Shown piece by piece: positions 26,440 to 40,600 of a DNA stretch of 64,000 nt; the stretch's first letter is position 1; each line of letters begins with the position of its first letter. A program made the translations under genes and the position numbers. Origin of the DNA: Combretum micranthum (Eukaryota; Streptophyta; Magnoliopsida; Myrtales; Combretaceae); the NCBI GenBank assembly GCA_024138025.1, contig JAMXBD010000392.1:62001-126000 (forward strand), in the 5' to 3' direction. The notes beneath the pieces were generated by a model. The model was not told where the DNA came from, searched no databases, and was given only the letters and a program-made list of their open reading frames with translations.

Positions 26440-27415
26440 GTCTTTGTGTTTGTGGAAGTTTTACAAGATCTTGTCACACTACAACTAGTGTTTTAACACC
26501 AAAGCATAGTGATTGGACTCTAGCATATTTAGAAAGACTAATAATGTGTTTGCAGCTGCTGTCTAATCACCAGGGGTTGGCATTCGGATGCTAAGGCTAA
26601 CTCACATGATAAAAAAACTTTTAACCATGTGATTTTTTGTTAGGGTCTAGACACCAAAGGGGATGGTGTCGAGTCAGTAGTCTTTATATGTGCAAGCATG
26701 ATATAGATGATTGAAGATTTCTAAATGACGTATGGATGGTAAACTATGGCATCTGAATGCTAGGTAGCAAAAAATTAGCCATTATAGCATTTAATGCAAG
26801 GGCAAAAATGGGAAGAATTGACCAATGTCCAATTAACTTGAAGAAACTATAAATGTGGTGATTGGGTAAAAATCATGAAGTCAATTGAGCTTATCATCTT
26901 GCAATCGATTTGTTTGTAATCCTTTCTTCATCAATTTTCTTTTATACTTTATTTGCTTTCATCTAATGGGTGTCAGAGTTGAGTAGTGCCATTTGTTATA
27001 TCATTTGCAAATCCCCTTAAGACACTACTCAAGTGATTATTTTGTGTTTTACTGAGTGATTGAGATATGTCTTGTGTAAAAGAGTGATTATTGTAAAAGC
27101 CCACTCTTATGAGTTTGTGAGATTTTTTTGTTATGGCATCATGATGTAACTCCTTAAGAACATTTGATTTGAAGTGAATAAAGTGGTGTGTGAAGTCCTC
27201 CTTAATAGGCAATCGGGTATCCATGGATTCTAAGAGGTGGTATAAACTCCACGCTAAATTACGACTTGTTTCTCTATCTCTATCTCTTTTATTTATTGTA
27301 ATTTACCTTCGCATTGTTCTCATATTGTTTCGTGTGTCAAATTGCATCATTTAGGCATTACATTGTAAAAAATATAAAAAAAATTATAGAACACAATTCA
27401 CTACCCCTCTTGACT
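26440..27415 (+). mobile_element. copia-like LTR/leader remnant
   Basis: The end of this stretch reads AATTCACTACCCCTCTTG, the degenerate form of the pyrimidine-rich motif found at the LTR/PBS junction of SIRE/Maximus-type copia elements. A leader-like TTTCTCTATCTCTATCTC block precedes it. No domains or ends are secured. The stretch 25,578-26,439 shows no gene. Confidence 0.3.
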
Positions 27416-30400
27416 TTTAGAAGGTTGATAAATCATCATTTGCCTAGTAACTTGTGTGATTAACCTAAGATATGATAACCTTAGATACGTTGAACACACA
27501 GTACGAGGTACCAATTTTCAGTCAAGTATCCAACTGTATGTTAAATGCACATTTTAACTATCATAATGTTAGAATTATTGTATAAAGTGTGGAGTTTTAG
27601 ATTTTTTTAATGTTTCATTTTCCCTTTCCTAATATATGACCATGAAAATCAGGGGGAAAAATGAGAGTTTTTGGTCAGTTTGCCACTCTTAACAAAACCT
27701 TTTGAAGGTGCTATTTAGGTAAAAATTATTAGCAAGTTGTTGTCGATGTATTACAATGAAATGACATGTGAGCATGAGATTTCACTATGCTATTACATGA
27801 TGCTGATTGCACTTGAGAATTGCTATTCTAATAAGTCGTCGCTCAAATATGCAATTTTAGTCTTCAATGAAATGTCGCGTATTAAAATAGACAATCACAC
27901 TACGTATGTGATTTCCTTATGCCTATATTCCCAATTATCTCCTTTTCTCTATCATTTCGCGTAAAATGGGTCTCTCCTCTCTTTTCATAAAACGTAAGCT
28001 CTCCCCTGAAGTTTAATGTACCTACTCCATAATCTAATGGAAAATGTAGATTTTAATCTTCTATACTCAAAATCGAAGATTACATTATCATTCTTAATAA
28101 ATTGGTAATTATAATTTAGTGTTTTTGATTGTGTGTTTTACTCTTTGTCTATGTAATGAGAATTTGAAACCTTAATTTTTTTTTGTTCTAGCATTTGTAT
28201 GGAATTTCCGCTTCTATGTACACCACTATATTTACAATATACATAATTACTTAGTAGCGTAGCACAAATTTAGTGTTTTATTGTTTGCTTATCTATGATG
28301 TGAATTGCAGCTTGAAACCCTGAAGATTGATCCATCTCTCTCTCTCTCTCTTTTTCCACCTTGTACTTGATGATGTTGTTATTTAAATTTATGCCACTAT
28401 CTACATGGTTACTTATTAAGAAAACTATACATTGAAAATATATTATATTTTGTCCATCGATGGTGTTAAAAGAACACTAAATTGAAAGATTGGAGAGAAG
28501 GCTAAAAGAAGGCTACTAACTTAGTAGCGCAACATATACAAAAAAAAAAAAAAAGTAGTAGCATATTGTTAGGATTATTAGAAGAAACTTAATTGCATTA
28601 TTTTGATTTATATTGTCAAACTTTCTTAAGCATATATGATGGTTTAGTTGTTGTTGTAGTGTCGTTTGGTGGTTAAAATGGCAAAATATGTCAACTTTGT
28701 TAGACTTTTGGTGTTTACCCATTGTAACATATTGCATGCTCAAGATGGGGTATATTACGATAAGGACTATTATATAATATTAAAGTAAGCGTAGATGGGG
28801 GTTATCTAGATTGTTGAATCAGATTTATGAAGTGATTTGAGTTAATCCTAAAAATTATGGCACGGAAGTGTTTCACAAGCAACATTAGTGTCTTGTACAT
28901 ATTCAAGACCTTAATTTGCATTACAACCCATCATTAACAATGATGATGTAAAAGTATTCTTTGAATTAGCTAAAGTAGGGATTATTATGTGCATCCTGTA
29001 GCTTTAGTCAATTTATAGAATAACTCTACCATGACTCATGAGCAAATTACTTATGGTTAAACTGATGTTCGCCATTCCTCATAAGCGGACCAATCCATGA
29101 ATGCTTTGACAACTCATAAACAAATAATGAGAAATTAGAAAATAGAAAAAATTAGCCTATGGGGGAAGATTAGATGGGAGATGAAGGACGTAATCTAAAA
29201 AACTAATTCAAAAGACAAGCTAGCACATGAAGTGCATAAGGTTAATGCTTAGGAATTTTGATTTTCAAACTGAGACGGTTAATGGTCCCTTTCCTTTGAA
29301 TTCACTCGAACATACTCTAAGAGACACTATTGTATAATGTCCATTGACAAACATTTCTTTTGAGGATCCTATCCCATTCCTTAGTAGGATAAATGTTAGA
29401 GATGATTAATCAACATTTAAGAAGAAATATAAAACTTTAAAGGATCTGAGATGTGGTGATGAGTTGAAAGAAAGGGATGCAGCTAACAGTTTACTTTTAT
29501 TATGCCACTTTACTGCTACATTGCTTACCATAAGATGGCTTGTTAAAAATCTATTGGCATTTACAATTCAAGGTCACCTAGATTGCTACCTACATTCTTA
29601 CCTAATATAAAAAAATGTTAGATTAATGGACACTTGATTATGTATTTAATGTTCTCAATCTATGTTTGTTGTAAGCATTTGTTTTGCCTATTAATTTATT
29701 ATTTATAGATTTGCTAGAGGCTTCATACTTCTTACATCATTGAGGTGCTTCTTGTGTATTGTCGAGAAGGGAGTGATTTTTGGCTCCTATGCGTTCCTTT
29801 AATATGCTTTCACATTGTTAAATAACACCTAGTAGATAGAGTTGTTTGGAAGTTTGGTAAGGTTTGGTAGATCTCACCGGATTGTGATATTGTGCCCTTC
29901 CTCCACAAGATCAATCTTAAATGGAAAATCGATGAAAACTAGGCTAGAAAGCATATAACTTAGATCCAACAATGACAAGGAGTCAAGAACGTCACATGAG
30001 ACTTCTTAAGCTTAAGTATGATGATGCACTATAAGAAGGCATTGATCTTGACTACTTACCTTATTACTGTAGTATGGCCAGAAAGTGCAACTTTAGCGAT
30101 GCTCAAAGCATTAGTAGGTTGTCAAAACTAAAAATTATATCATAGTATTCATGATCATGCTATCGGAATGCACTATAGTTTACTTCTTTTACAGGAGGAT
30201 GTGTTTCAACGCATTAAGGTTACTACTAGTTTGGAGGAGGTGCGAGTTATTGTATTTGTTAGGAGGATCTATTTTAGGGTTATGGAGGGGTTGCATAGTT
30301 TCCTCTAGGTCATCAAGAGTAGCAGCGGAAGATGCCTTTGTCCTATGTTGTTGAGGGACGGGTTATGGTTGTCGTCGTGGTAAGGGTCGTCGTCTGGAGA

Positions 30401-30507
30401 CAACACATGATTGGTCTCTTATTTTTCCTTCAAATGTCTGACTTCTTTTCAATTTTCACTATTTGTACATGTCTCTTTGTCACATTTTATGCAGTTCATT
30501 ACACTTA
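27416..30507. other. intergenic, no gene recognised
   Basis: AT-rich sequence with a (CT)n tract near 28,335. Short ORFs of 60-80 codons occur in all frames, but none has a recognisable domain or a codon-use shift. The stretch around 29,300-30,130 has some mid-length translatable pieces broken by stops that I cannot assign to a family. Confidence 0.5.
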
Positions 30508-30893
30508 TGTCACGTTTGGTACATAGAAATGAACAAAATAGAATCGCGATTTTGACTTTCATTCATTTTTCCCAATGTTTGGAAGCATTTTTAGAAGTTG
30601 AAATCGTGATTCTTGAGAATCGACGATTCTGGCTTTACAGGAGAATTTGATTCCTTGTTTGAGAAGGTGGAATCATAATTTCATTTTACACTTATTAATT
30701 ATATATAGTGTAATTACTTTTTTATCCTATCATATATCCATATTTTGCATTTGCTACTAAGTATATTTCCGACAATTATACTTTTTAACCATTCCATTCT
30801 ATATAATCTTATAAACATATGAATTGATTTGTCATTTCCAAACTCATTTCATTTCAATCTAACCCGTTCTATTTCAAATTACGAAGCATGGCA
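30508..30893. mobile_element. PIF/Harbinger (Tourist)-like MITE, 386 bp, TSD TTA
   Basis: The TIRs are TGTCACGTTTGGTACATAGAAAT on the left, and on the right a reverse complement of TGCCATGCTTCGTAATTTGAAAT type with most positions matching. TTA flanks both ends (30,505-30,507 and 30,894-30,896). It ends 430 bp before the sacsin start codon, so it sits in the upstream regulatory region. Confidence 0.7.
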
Positions 30894-31323
30894 TTAACGT
30901 GGACATCCAGCTCGACTGATGCGAGGGAACGCATTTAGGAATTCGATTTCTCCAGAGACTTTAGGCCCCCTTAGTTGATGGTCAAAATCGCATATTTAAC
31001 ATTGTTGATTATGTTTTTATAAATAATTTCTTCCCTAACCGTATTTCGCAAAAGAATTTTTTTTTTTAAAAGGCAAATAAAAGCAGGAAAATTTTGGAGC
31101 AGAATGATTACTTCTACTTACTTCGGCCCACATGACCGTACAAGCTGAGAATTTGCCCGTCAAAGCTTTAAATATTCTTTTTCTTCTCACCTTCTCTTCT
31201 TCCTCATTGTTTTCCTTCTCTCTCTCTTTTCTCTCACGTCAAACTCTTCCAATTCTTTCTACACCACAAAACTAATTATCCAGATGCGACGAACCAAACC
31301 CTAACTCAAACTTGGTCTACAAA
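30894..31323 (+). promoter_or_regulatory. probable core promoter and 5' UTR of the sacsin-like gene
   Basis: A GGCCCA motif (the complement of the site II element TGGGCC) is at 31,125-31,130. An AT-rich TTTAAATATT lies near 31,167. A pyrimidine-rich CTTCTC/TTCTCTCTC stretch at 31,178-31,240 is typical of plant 5' leaders. The transcription start cannot be fixed from sequence. Confidence 0.4.
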
Positions 31324-31657
31324 ATGGACTCATCCTGATTTTCATAGAGGACTTCGGTCAGAAAGTAGACCTCACACGGCGAATCCGCGAAGTCTTGTTG
31401 AACTATCCGGAAGGCACAACTGTACTCAAGGAGATCATCCAGAACGCCGATGACGCCGGCGCCACTGTCGTCCGTCTCTGCCTCGACCGCCGTATCCACT
31501 CCACCGACTCTCTCTTGTCAGATTCCCTCTCGCAGTGGCAGGGACCGGCTCTTTTGGCCTATAACGACGCCGTTTTCACGGAGGATGATTTTGTTAGCAT
31601 CTCGCGCATTGGAGGGAGTAGTAAACACTCCCAGGCATCCAAAACCGGCCGATTTGG
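31324..31657 (+). CDS. sacsin-like exon 1
   Basis: The ATG at 31,324 opens MDSS and then hits TGA. With one extra base near 31,335 (CC for an expected CCC) the frame continues LIFIEDFGQKVDLTRRIREV, the family's usual N-terminus, with no other in-frame ATG available. The ATPase N-box, EIIQNADDAGATVV, follows. The donor is GG|GTATTT, phase 2, inside the GRFGVGFN motif. Confidence 0.85.
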
Positions 31658-34600
31658 GTATTTTCATCGCTGTATCATTTATTTTATCGATCATATTTAT
31701 TGCATTGCTTGTAATGTGTGCGCGTGAGTGGTTGTTATTAATTCTTTTTTACATAAGTGGAGCGAGCAAAGGTGAGATCGCGATGTTTACTTATAAATCG
31801 AGGAACTTTGATTGATAATTATATAAAATGAAGATCAAATGCTTATTACTGGAATTGAATTGTTATTCTATATTTATTACGGGGGAGTAACCATTCCTTG
31901 TTTGGAGTGCTAAAGGCTGCACATAATATTCCCTTGACCAGAGAATCGCTATTGTCAAAAATGTATCTTTCATTCCAAAATGCCTCATATTATAAAATAA
32001 AATAACATAAGCGTTGTAGCTTTCCAGTTTTATTCCATTTAAGTAAATACTATGGCATGTGTGGTTGGCGTGATAGAATGGGATAGGAATAGAATTGCAA
32101 TTCTCAAGGAATGTGATAGAGAAATAATAGCTATTCCTTGTAGTTAATTTTAGGTCTTATGGTAGATATGGAAATATGTTGTATAAAAACAAAGAATAGC
32201 TATTTCCAGAATTGAGATTCTTCATTTTGCATAATAGTAATTCCACGGAATTACGATTGTACCAACCACATACAGGATGTCATAGCAACTCTATTCTACT
32301 CTTATAAAGTCAACCAAACCCGTCACTAGTGTTTGTACTGTTTATAATATTTGTGTTACGGTTAGAAAAAGTTCTGGAATGATCAGAGTGAGATAGACTA
32401 ATCTAGTGAACACTGTCAGCTCTATGGGCAATTCTCATGCTGCTCTGTACTTCTGTTGGTTTTTGTAATTTTGATGTCTATTGCATACCCTTTGTACAAA
32501 ATATTGTTATAATGTGTAAGTTAAGTGCTTGTGTTGTGTTCAATTATGCAAATGGAGTGAGAGAGTTACGATTGGCGGTTTTTACTTATAAATCACGAAC
32601 TTGTATTTATTGTATTATTTGAAGATCTAATGCTTAGTGTTTATACTGTAAATGATGCATTTATGTCATAAATCATCGAGTAATCTGTATATGTAGCTAG
32701 TTGATATGTGCTTCTTTTAGATAAGTACGTTATTTTTTGTAATTAACATACATAATACATTGCCTTTGTGCTATTAGGATTATTTTATATTTAAACGAAT
32801 ACAATTGCCCTGCTGATTGAAAATAATTGGAAGGAGAAAGTGTGTGGTTATTGAATACTGTTGGGTTTCATATCGTTGTAGCAGTATGTTTCAGTTTTGT
32901 ATAAGTGCAGCTGGAAAAACTTTGAGATAAACTCTGATATTGATTTACTTTTAATGATTCAGATATTGTTATGATGTGATTCTGGTGTATTATGTATTTA
33001 TCAACTTTAATTTATTTCGAAGACTTAATTCCAGAAAATTCTTAAGTAGTAATTTGTATGCTTAAAGATCCATATGCTTGTTTTGCATCTTGGAGCTGGA
33101 AGAACTTACAGCAACTGCATTTATCTAGTTTTGTCTGTTGCAATAAGAGATTAGCTATGATTTCAATAATCATTAATAATATGTGGTTGAAATGCTTTCA
33201 GCTTTAATGAAGTTAGTTTCCAAGCCCAAAAGTATGATGTAAAAGGTTTTATCATACAGTTTTCTTGACTGTTCTGATTTTGACATTTAGGGTTGGCTTC
33301 AACTCGGTGTACCATTTAACTGATTTGCCATCGTTTGTTAGTGGGAAGTATGTTGTACTGTTTGATCCACAAGGAGTTTTTCTTCCAAAGGTGTCTGCAG
33401 CAAATCCAGGAAAGCGAATTGACTATGTTAGTTCCTCAGCGATTTCCATATATAAGGATCAGTTCTTTCCTTATTGTGCCTTTGGTTGTGATATGATAAA
33501 TCCTTTTGTTGGTACTTTATTTCGATTTCCATTGAGAAATGCAGATCAGGCTGTTAAAAGTAAGCTGTCTAGGCAAGCTTATGGGGATGAGGATATTTCT
33601 TCCATGTTTCATCAATTGTACGAGGAAGGAGTTCTCTCTCTATTATTTTTGAAAAGTGTCTTGTCTATTGAAATGTATATTTGGGATGCTGGAGAAGCTG
33701 AGCCTAGAAAGCTTTATTCTTGCTCGGTTAGTTCAGTGAATAGTGAAGCCATCTGCCACCGACAAGCATTTCTGACATTGTCAAAGACCTTGAACTGTAA
33801 AGATAATGAGATGGATTCTTTTTCTTTGGACTTTTCATGTGAAGCATCAAGTAGCACACCCTCCGAGAGGAAGGTAGATACATTTTATATTGTGCAAACA
33901 ATGGCGTCAAGATCCAGTAGGATTGGGTCATTTGCAGCTGCTGTCTCTAGAGATTATGATATTCATCTTCTGCCCTGGGCATCAGTTGCAGCCTGCATTT
34001 CGGCATCAGATGTATGTGCTAGATTTAAGTCATAATTACTTTCACTGTGGTTTACATTATGGGTCTACTTGAATTGTTTGATTTTCATTTGTATGTGTAT
34101 CTGTATCTTATTTGTATCTGATCTTATATGATCTGTTTGATCTATTGGTTCTGTTTATGAGTAAAAAATGTCTGTTTTTTATTTGTATTCATTTCTTGAT
34201 AAATAGTCTATTTAAAAATAACAAAAATGATGTCAAAACAACCATAAGCCAACGAACCAAACAGGACCATGTGTTATCTATCAAGGAATATAGCGTTAGC
34301 AGGCTTAAGTTCTCATAATTTCATGTGGCTGTATTGTGTGAAGTTGGTTACATCCTTATCCTTTCCTTAACGGATAGTTGGGAAAAATAATGGAGAATGA
34401 TAGGGAGAAGCAGAGTAGAGATAAATAGAGAATTTTGAGAAAGATGTGGTACTTGTCTGTAACCTTTTTGTTGTTACATCATCACATACATAAGCCACCA
34501 ACTGCTGTAAATAAGTTGATTACAATCATCACTCACTGCTGTGAAAGTTACTAGCTGAGGTGTAGCAATGAAATTACAGAAAGATGAAATGAATAATTTG

Positions 34601-37600
34601 GATTCAAGATATAAGTGCTTGTGATCATTGCATTGCACCATTACCTTTCATTGGACCATCCATATAGCTTTAATCACAGGTAACCATTATATTTGAATTT
34701 CCCACCAAAAAGTGGAAAAGAATCTGATTTTTCCGAATGTTTGCTTATATGTTTCTTTTTTTTCCCCCCTTCCCCCTTCCCTGGTGAGGTGGCAGCCTTC
34801 TTTTGTGCTCTTTCTGAAAAAATTTATGCTGTTTCCAATAAAATTTATCCTGCTTAGTTAAATTATAAGGTGAAGGAGAGCTTAATGCTATAGTCAGCAG
34901 AGGCATTTTCATCCATTTTTGTGCTTAGGTGGAGAGTCTCTTGAACTAAGTACTGTTCACTTACTGAATGGAGGGGATTAGGGAAATGAAATAGCTTTTA
35001 CTTTTTGTATTCTATAAAAAAAGCCTATTACACTATTTACTGGGCATAAATAGCTATTTAGTAGGCAAAAATCCTACCAAATATCAAATAATTATTATGG
35101 AGGGGGGGACTAGGAATAACTATCATTTTTCATGTTCTTAAAAAAAAAAAAAAAGTCTCTTCATCTTCTCTTCTTGTCTTTTCTTCCTCCCTGCCTTACA
35201 ACCACCCATGCCCACACTGGACTTGGTCCTACCACCTAAGAATATACCACCACAGACCAGAACCATGCATCACACTCTAGATGAGATGGATGAACATGGT
35301 CCATGAGCTACATCACAAACCAGAATCACGTATTTTAGATCAATTTCATGTTTCTATATTAGCCATTGGAACTTAGATCCATATGGTAACAATTCAACAA
35401 TTGTAAAAAATAAAATTTCATCTACCAAATCTTAAAAAAAAGAAAGTACATACACCAAAACAAATAAAATGGAAAATTCATATAGCTGTATGGCCTTTAT
35501 TCCTATTTTCCTAAAACTCTCATGTATCGAGCCTGGATGAAATAATGTGGTTCTTTTTCTTCTTGCTGTTAAATATATGATCTATAATAAAATGGCATTG
35601 ACAATAAAAAAATGGCTCATGTACATACAATGCAAAATTTAATGAGGAATTATTAGAAGATGAAATCTAATAATTTTAAAACAAATTCCTGTTGGTTTGC
35701 GAATCTAGTGGCGGTGATGGCAGTGGGATTAGTTGGTTGGTGATCTTTTTTGGTGGTAGGTGGTTGCTGGGGTTTTGGGGTTATGATAGTGACTGCGACT
35801 AGTTCTGATTTGGAAATACATGGGCATCTTTGTAAGTTTTAAGTCTATGGAATTGCAATTCAATCTCATCTTTATTCCATGGGTGAAGTTTAGAATAGAG
35901 AAGAAGTGAATAAAATAGGGCTGTAATATTTCTACCCCTTGATCTCTTATTTATATGGATTTTGAGATACAAATAATTACATAAATATCCTAGCTAAAAA
36001 GGTAAAGATTGCTAATATCTAAAGCATTAATTTACATAATCAAATTCTAAAGTAGAAGATCATATCCTAAAATCAAGGCTAATTAATATGATCATAGCTA
36101 TCAACACTCCTCATCAAGATGGTGTATATATATTTGCCATACCCATCTTGCATTGATTAGAATGAAATAATTATTACATAAGCCCTTAGTAAATACATCA
36201 GCTAATTGACTCTTTGAGCTTATATAGCTAATTCTAAGACTGATCATTCAGTTTTTCTTTGATGAAGAATCTATTAATCTCGATATGTATTGTACAATCA
36301 TGCTGAACTAGATTATGAGCAATGCTTATAGTTGTCTTATTGTCACAATGTAGTAATACAGAATTTTTTTTGAGAAGATGTATACCTTGCATTAACTTTT
36401 AAGTTATAAAAGTTCACATGCTCCTTGTACCATAGCTCTATATTTTACTTCAGTACTTGATCTAGCAACAACATCCCCTTTTTTGCTTCTCCAAGTGACT
36501 AGATTTCCACCAACAAAGGCATAATAGCCAGACATAGATCTTCAATCATTAGGAGATCCTATCCAATCAGAATTAGTGTATGCTTTGATTCTTAAATGGC
36601 CATTATTCAAGAAGAGTATTCCTTTACTGTGATTAGATTTGAGATACCTCAAAATTTGAAAAACAGCATTAAGACGTATAATGCGAGGCTATGCATATAT
36701 TCACTTACTATATTTACTACATAGGCTATGTTAGGTCGTGTATGAGAAAGATAAATTAACTTCCCAACCAATCTTTAGTATCGATTAATTCAACCGATTC
36801 TCTAGTATTTTCCTTTGGTCTGTGATTAGGTTCAATGGGAGTATCAGCAGGTTTACAACCAAACATTCCTGTTTCCTTTAGTAAGTTGAGAACATATTTT
36901 CCTTGGGAGATAAATATGCCGTTTTCCAGATGAGCAAATATCTTAGTTGGCCCAAATCTTTAATCTGAAATTTACTTCTTCAATCTAGTTGTTTCTTCTT
37001 GATTGTCACTTGATCATCAACATATACAATAAGAATGGTAATTTTACCATGGAAATATTTGATGAACATAGTGTGATTTGCAGTACTCTATTTGTAACCA
37101 AATGCAATCATGCTTTGTTGAATCTATCCAACCATGTTTGAGGTGATTGTTTCAAACCATATAAAGCTTTCTTTAAATGACATACTTTCTTTCGGTTTTC
37201 TGATTCAAAAAACTTGGTGGAATCTCCATGTAGACTTCTTCTTCTAAATCACTATGTAAGAAAGCATTTTTAACATCAAACTATTGAAGGTCCCATCCAA
37301 GATTAGCCGCACAAGATAAGAGAGCTCGTGTTGAATTCATCTTCACAATAGGTGCAAATGTTTTTTGATAACCAATCTTGTAATCTGATTAATATCGTTT
37401 GTCACCACTTGTGCCTTTAGCCTCTCATTAGAGCCATATACCCTATGCTTTATCATGAATACCCATTTATATCCTACTGGTATCTTATCCAATGGCAGAT
37501 TAACAAGTTCCATTCTTTGCCAAGACCTTCATCTCATCCACCTTGGCATCTTTCCACTTTGGTACGTTAATAGCTTCCTTCCACCCTTGTGGTAAAGAGA

Positions 37601-40600
37601 CATGAATGCAATGTAGACAAGAAGGCTCTATAGGAAGGAGACAATATATCAAGGAAACAAAGTTAGAGATAGGGTGTTGAGTACATGACTAACTACTTTT
37701 TAAATAGCTATTGGAAGATCAAGATTGTTGTTAGATGAATTATTAGATGGAATTTTCAGTAGATAAATGAGGATCAGGAAGAGGTGAATTACTTGACTCT
37801 TCAGGAGTTGAGTCCGGGTTAGATGATTGGCTATGAAGAGTATTATTTGCGATGGATCCTCTTTTTTCTTGCATGAGTACTTTAAAAGATTAGGTTGGTC
37901 CAATCTATTTGTTGCCACATCAATCTTTTGCCCTTTATTGGACTGAACGTGATCTAGAAATTTGATCATCATTGCTTCCATGATCCCTCTGACTACTATA
38001 TATAGGAAAATGAAGCATAGGTTGAACAAAAGAGATCACATCTTCCGTGATCTAGAAATCTGATCATCATTATTGCTTCCATGCTTCCCCTAACTACTAT
38101 GTATAGGAAAATGAAGCATAGGTTGAACAAAAGAGATCACATCTTCCGCACAATCATTCTCTCCCTAAAGTGGTGACAAATGAGAAGGGAAAAAGGCTTC
38201 TGCCTCCCAAAATGTAACATCCATACTCACATAAAACTTTCTAGTGGGTGGATGATAACACTTATGTCCTTTTTGGGTAGCAGAGTATCCCACAAAAATA
38301 CATCTCAATGCTCTAGGATTAAGTTTTCCCCCATTATATTTATGCACAAAACAAACACTCCCAAAGATTTTGGAGGAACAATGTAAGAATTGCTACCTTG
38401 TAGAAGTTCTATAGGACTTTTAAAATTCAATGTCATTAAAGGCATATGATTGATAAGACAGACAACAGTAAGTTTTGCATCAACCCAATAAACTTTAGGA
38501 ACATTCATAGTGGACATAAGAGCTCTTGCGACTTCTAATATATGTTTGTTTTTTTGTTCGATACATCATTTTGAGAAGCAACACAGCTGGTTTAATGTAC
38601 AATTCCATAGGTATCTAAGTAGTTATGAAAGGCTTTCTCCATATACAAGAGAACACTTCATTTTTTGCACATGGTAAGTACACCCATGTCATCTTACTAT
38701 AACAATCAATAAACATCATAAATCATTTGTAACTAGATAGCGGAACTATCGGGCCTAAGCCCTACTCATCAGAATGAATCATCTCAAATGGAATGTATTC
38801 TTATTATTAATAGAAGCATATGAAGTTTTAGTATGCTGGGCAAGTTCACAAGCATCACAAACTAATGTCTTCACATTGCATAGCTTAAATAAATGGGGAT
38901 AAAGCTTTTTTAAAACAAAAAATAAAAGATGTCCTAGTCTCTTCTGCCACTGAATAATTTGGTGATGAGTTGATTTAGATTCAATTAATAAAGTAAGATT
39001 CTTGAAGAGAGGTCCTTCAACTAGTTGGTACAAGCCATCATCCGCTCTACCATAGCTAATTGTTTTCCTGGTGCTTAGCTCTTATATGACACAATGAGAA
39101 GGGAAAAATTCAATTTTGGAATTCAAATCTCTTGTAAGAGAATAGACAAATAGAAGATTATGTGAGAAATCAGGAATATGTGAGGCAAGTGGTAAGTTTA
39201 TGCAAGGAGTACAACTTATAGAATCTTTCTTGAGAATAGGAGACAAAGAGCCATCAGCTATACGAACTTTATCATGTCTTGAACAAGAATAATATGTGAA
39301 GAATATTTCTCAAGTGCTAGTGATTGATCTGATACTCCAAAATCTATAATCCATGAGTTATCAAGGATACCATAGGGATTTTGAGCAATATGCAGCATTA
39401 AAAGCTAAATGTGGTATATCTGAAGAAGAAGTAGTGGTGGAAGGACTCAAGCTTGGCCATAAGAAGTTTGAGAGTTTATATATCTTCATTTGAAAGTCTA
39501 GCAGAAGAATTGGTTTCTCTTGGTACCTCAATATCAAGAGTTTCAGATACACGAGCCTAAGGTCATACATCACCAAACCTTTTACCACCTCGATCACCTG
39601 CTGGATGACCATAAAGTTTCTAGTGTGTGTCCTTGGTATGTCTTGGTTTCCTGCAATAATCACACTTTCTATTGTCTTATTCTCCCTTGTAAGGTCACCT
39701 CTTATTGCATCAACTTTTGTGTTTATGGAAAATGAATTGGGGATCATAACTGATTGTTCGGTTGAATTGTTGGCAATGTGGTATTTCGCTTACTCTCTTC
39801 CTATTGCACATAGCTATATGCTTGCCTCAAAGAGGGACAAGGCTCTAACCCAAGAATTTGTATTCTAATTTGGTCAAACACATCATTTAGTTCTGTTAAG
39901 AAGTCTTACACACGTTCCTTTCCAATTAATCTATGGAATTTTGCTGCATTAGTTTTGCAAGATGCTTGAAAATCCTGATAATAGTCAAGTTCTTGCCTTA
40001 AGCCACTAAGTTTAGAAAAATACGGGCAATAGTTGTCTCACCTTGTTTGGTTTCATGAATTTTCTTTTGTAACTTATATACTTGAGCATCATTACTTGAT
40101 TGGGAATAAGTTTGAGCAGCTGCATCCTAAATATTCTAAGCTGTATCGAAAAGGAGATAACCTCTTGCACGCTGGGGTTGCATAATCATGACATGACAGG
40201 ACAGTTTTCCGAGTCCTATGTGCTATCAAGGGTCTTTTTCATTTGGTTTTATTTTTTTGTTATTGATATAACCTTGCACCCCTAGCTTGAATAAACAACA
40301 AGCATGACTTTGACCAAGCAAGATAATTTGTCCCATCTAGTTTAACAGGACTAATTGGAAGAAAATGGTTGTCGTTAGAAGGATTTTTACTTGAAGATCC
40401 TTCCTTTTTACATCATACATATTCATAATACTTGTGGGATTAAAAATAAAAGCTTGGTTTTGGTTGAAAAATGCAAGGATGCGGCTAGGGTTAGTACTAA
40501 AGGAACCATAGCTCTGATACCTTGAAGTTTAGAGTAGAGAAGAAATGAATAAAATAGGGCCATAATATTTCTACCTCATTGATCTCTTATTTATATGGAT

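Noticed and set aside
30151..30650. three overlapping small plus-strand ORFs
   Set aside because: No domain is recognised, the frames conflict, and the last one runs into the MITE at 30,508.
37949..38147. direct repeats that could suggest an array
   Set aside because: Only two adjoining copies with no spacers, inside a copia element in plant DNA. It is a simple tandem duplication, not CRISPR.
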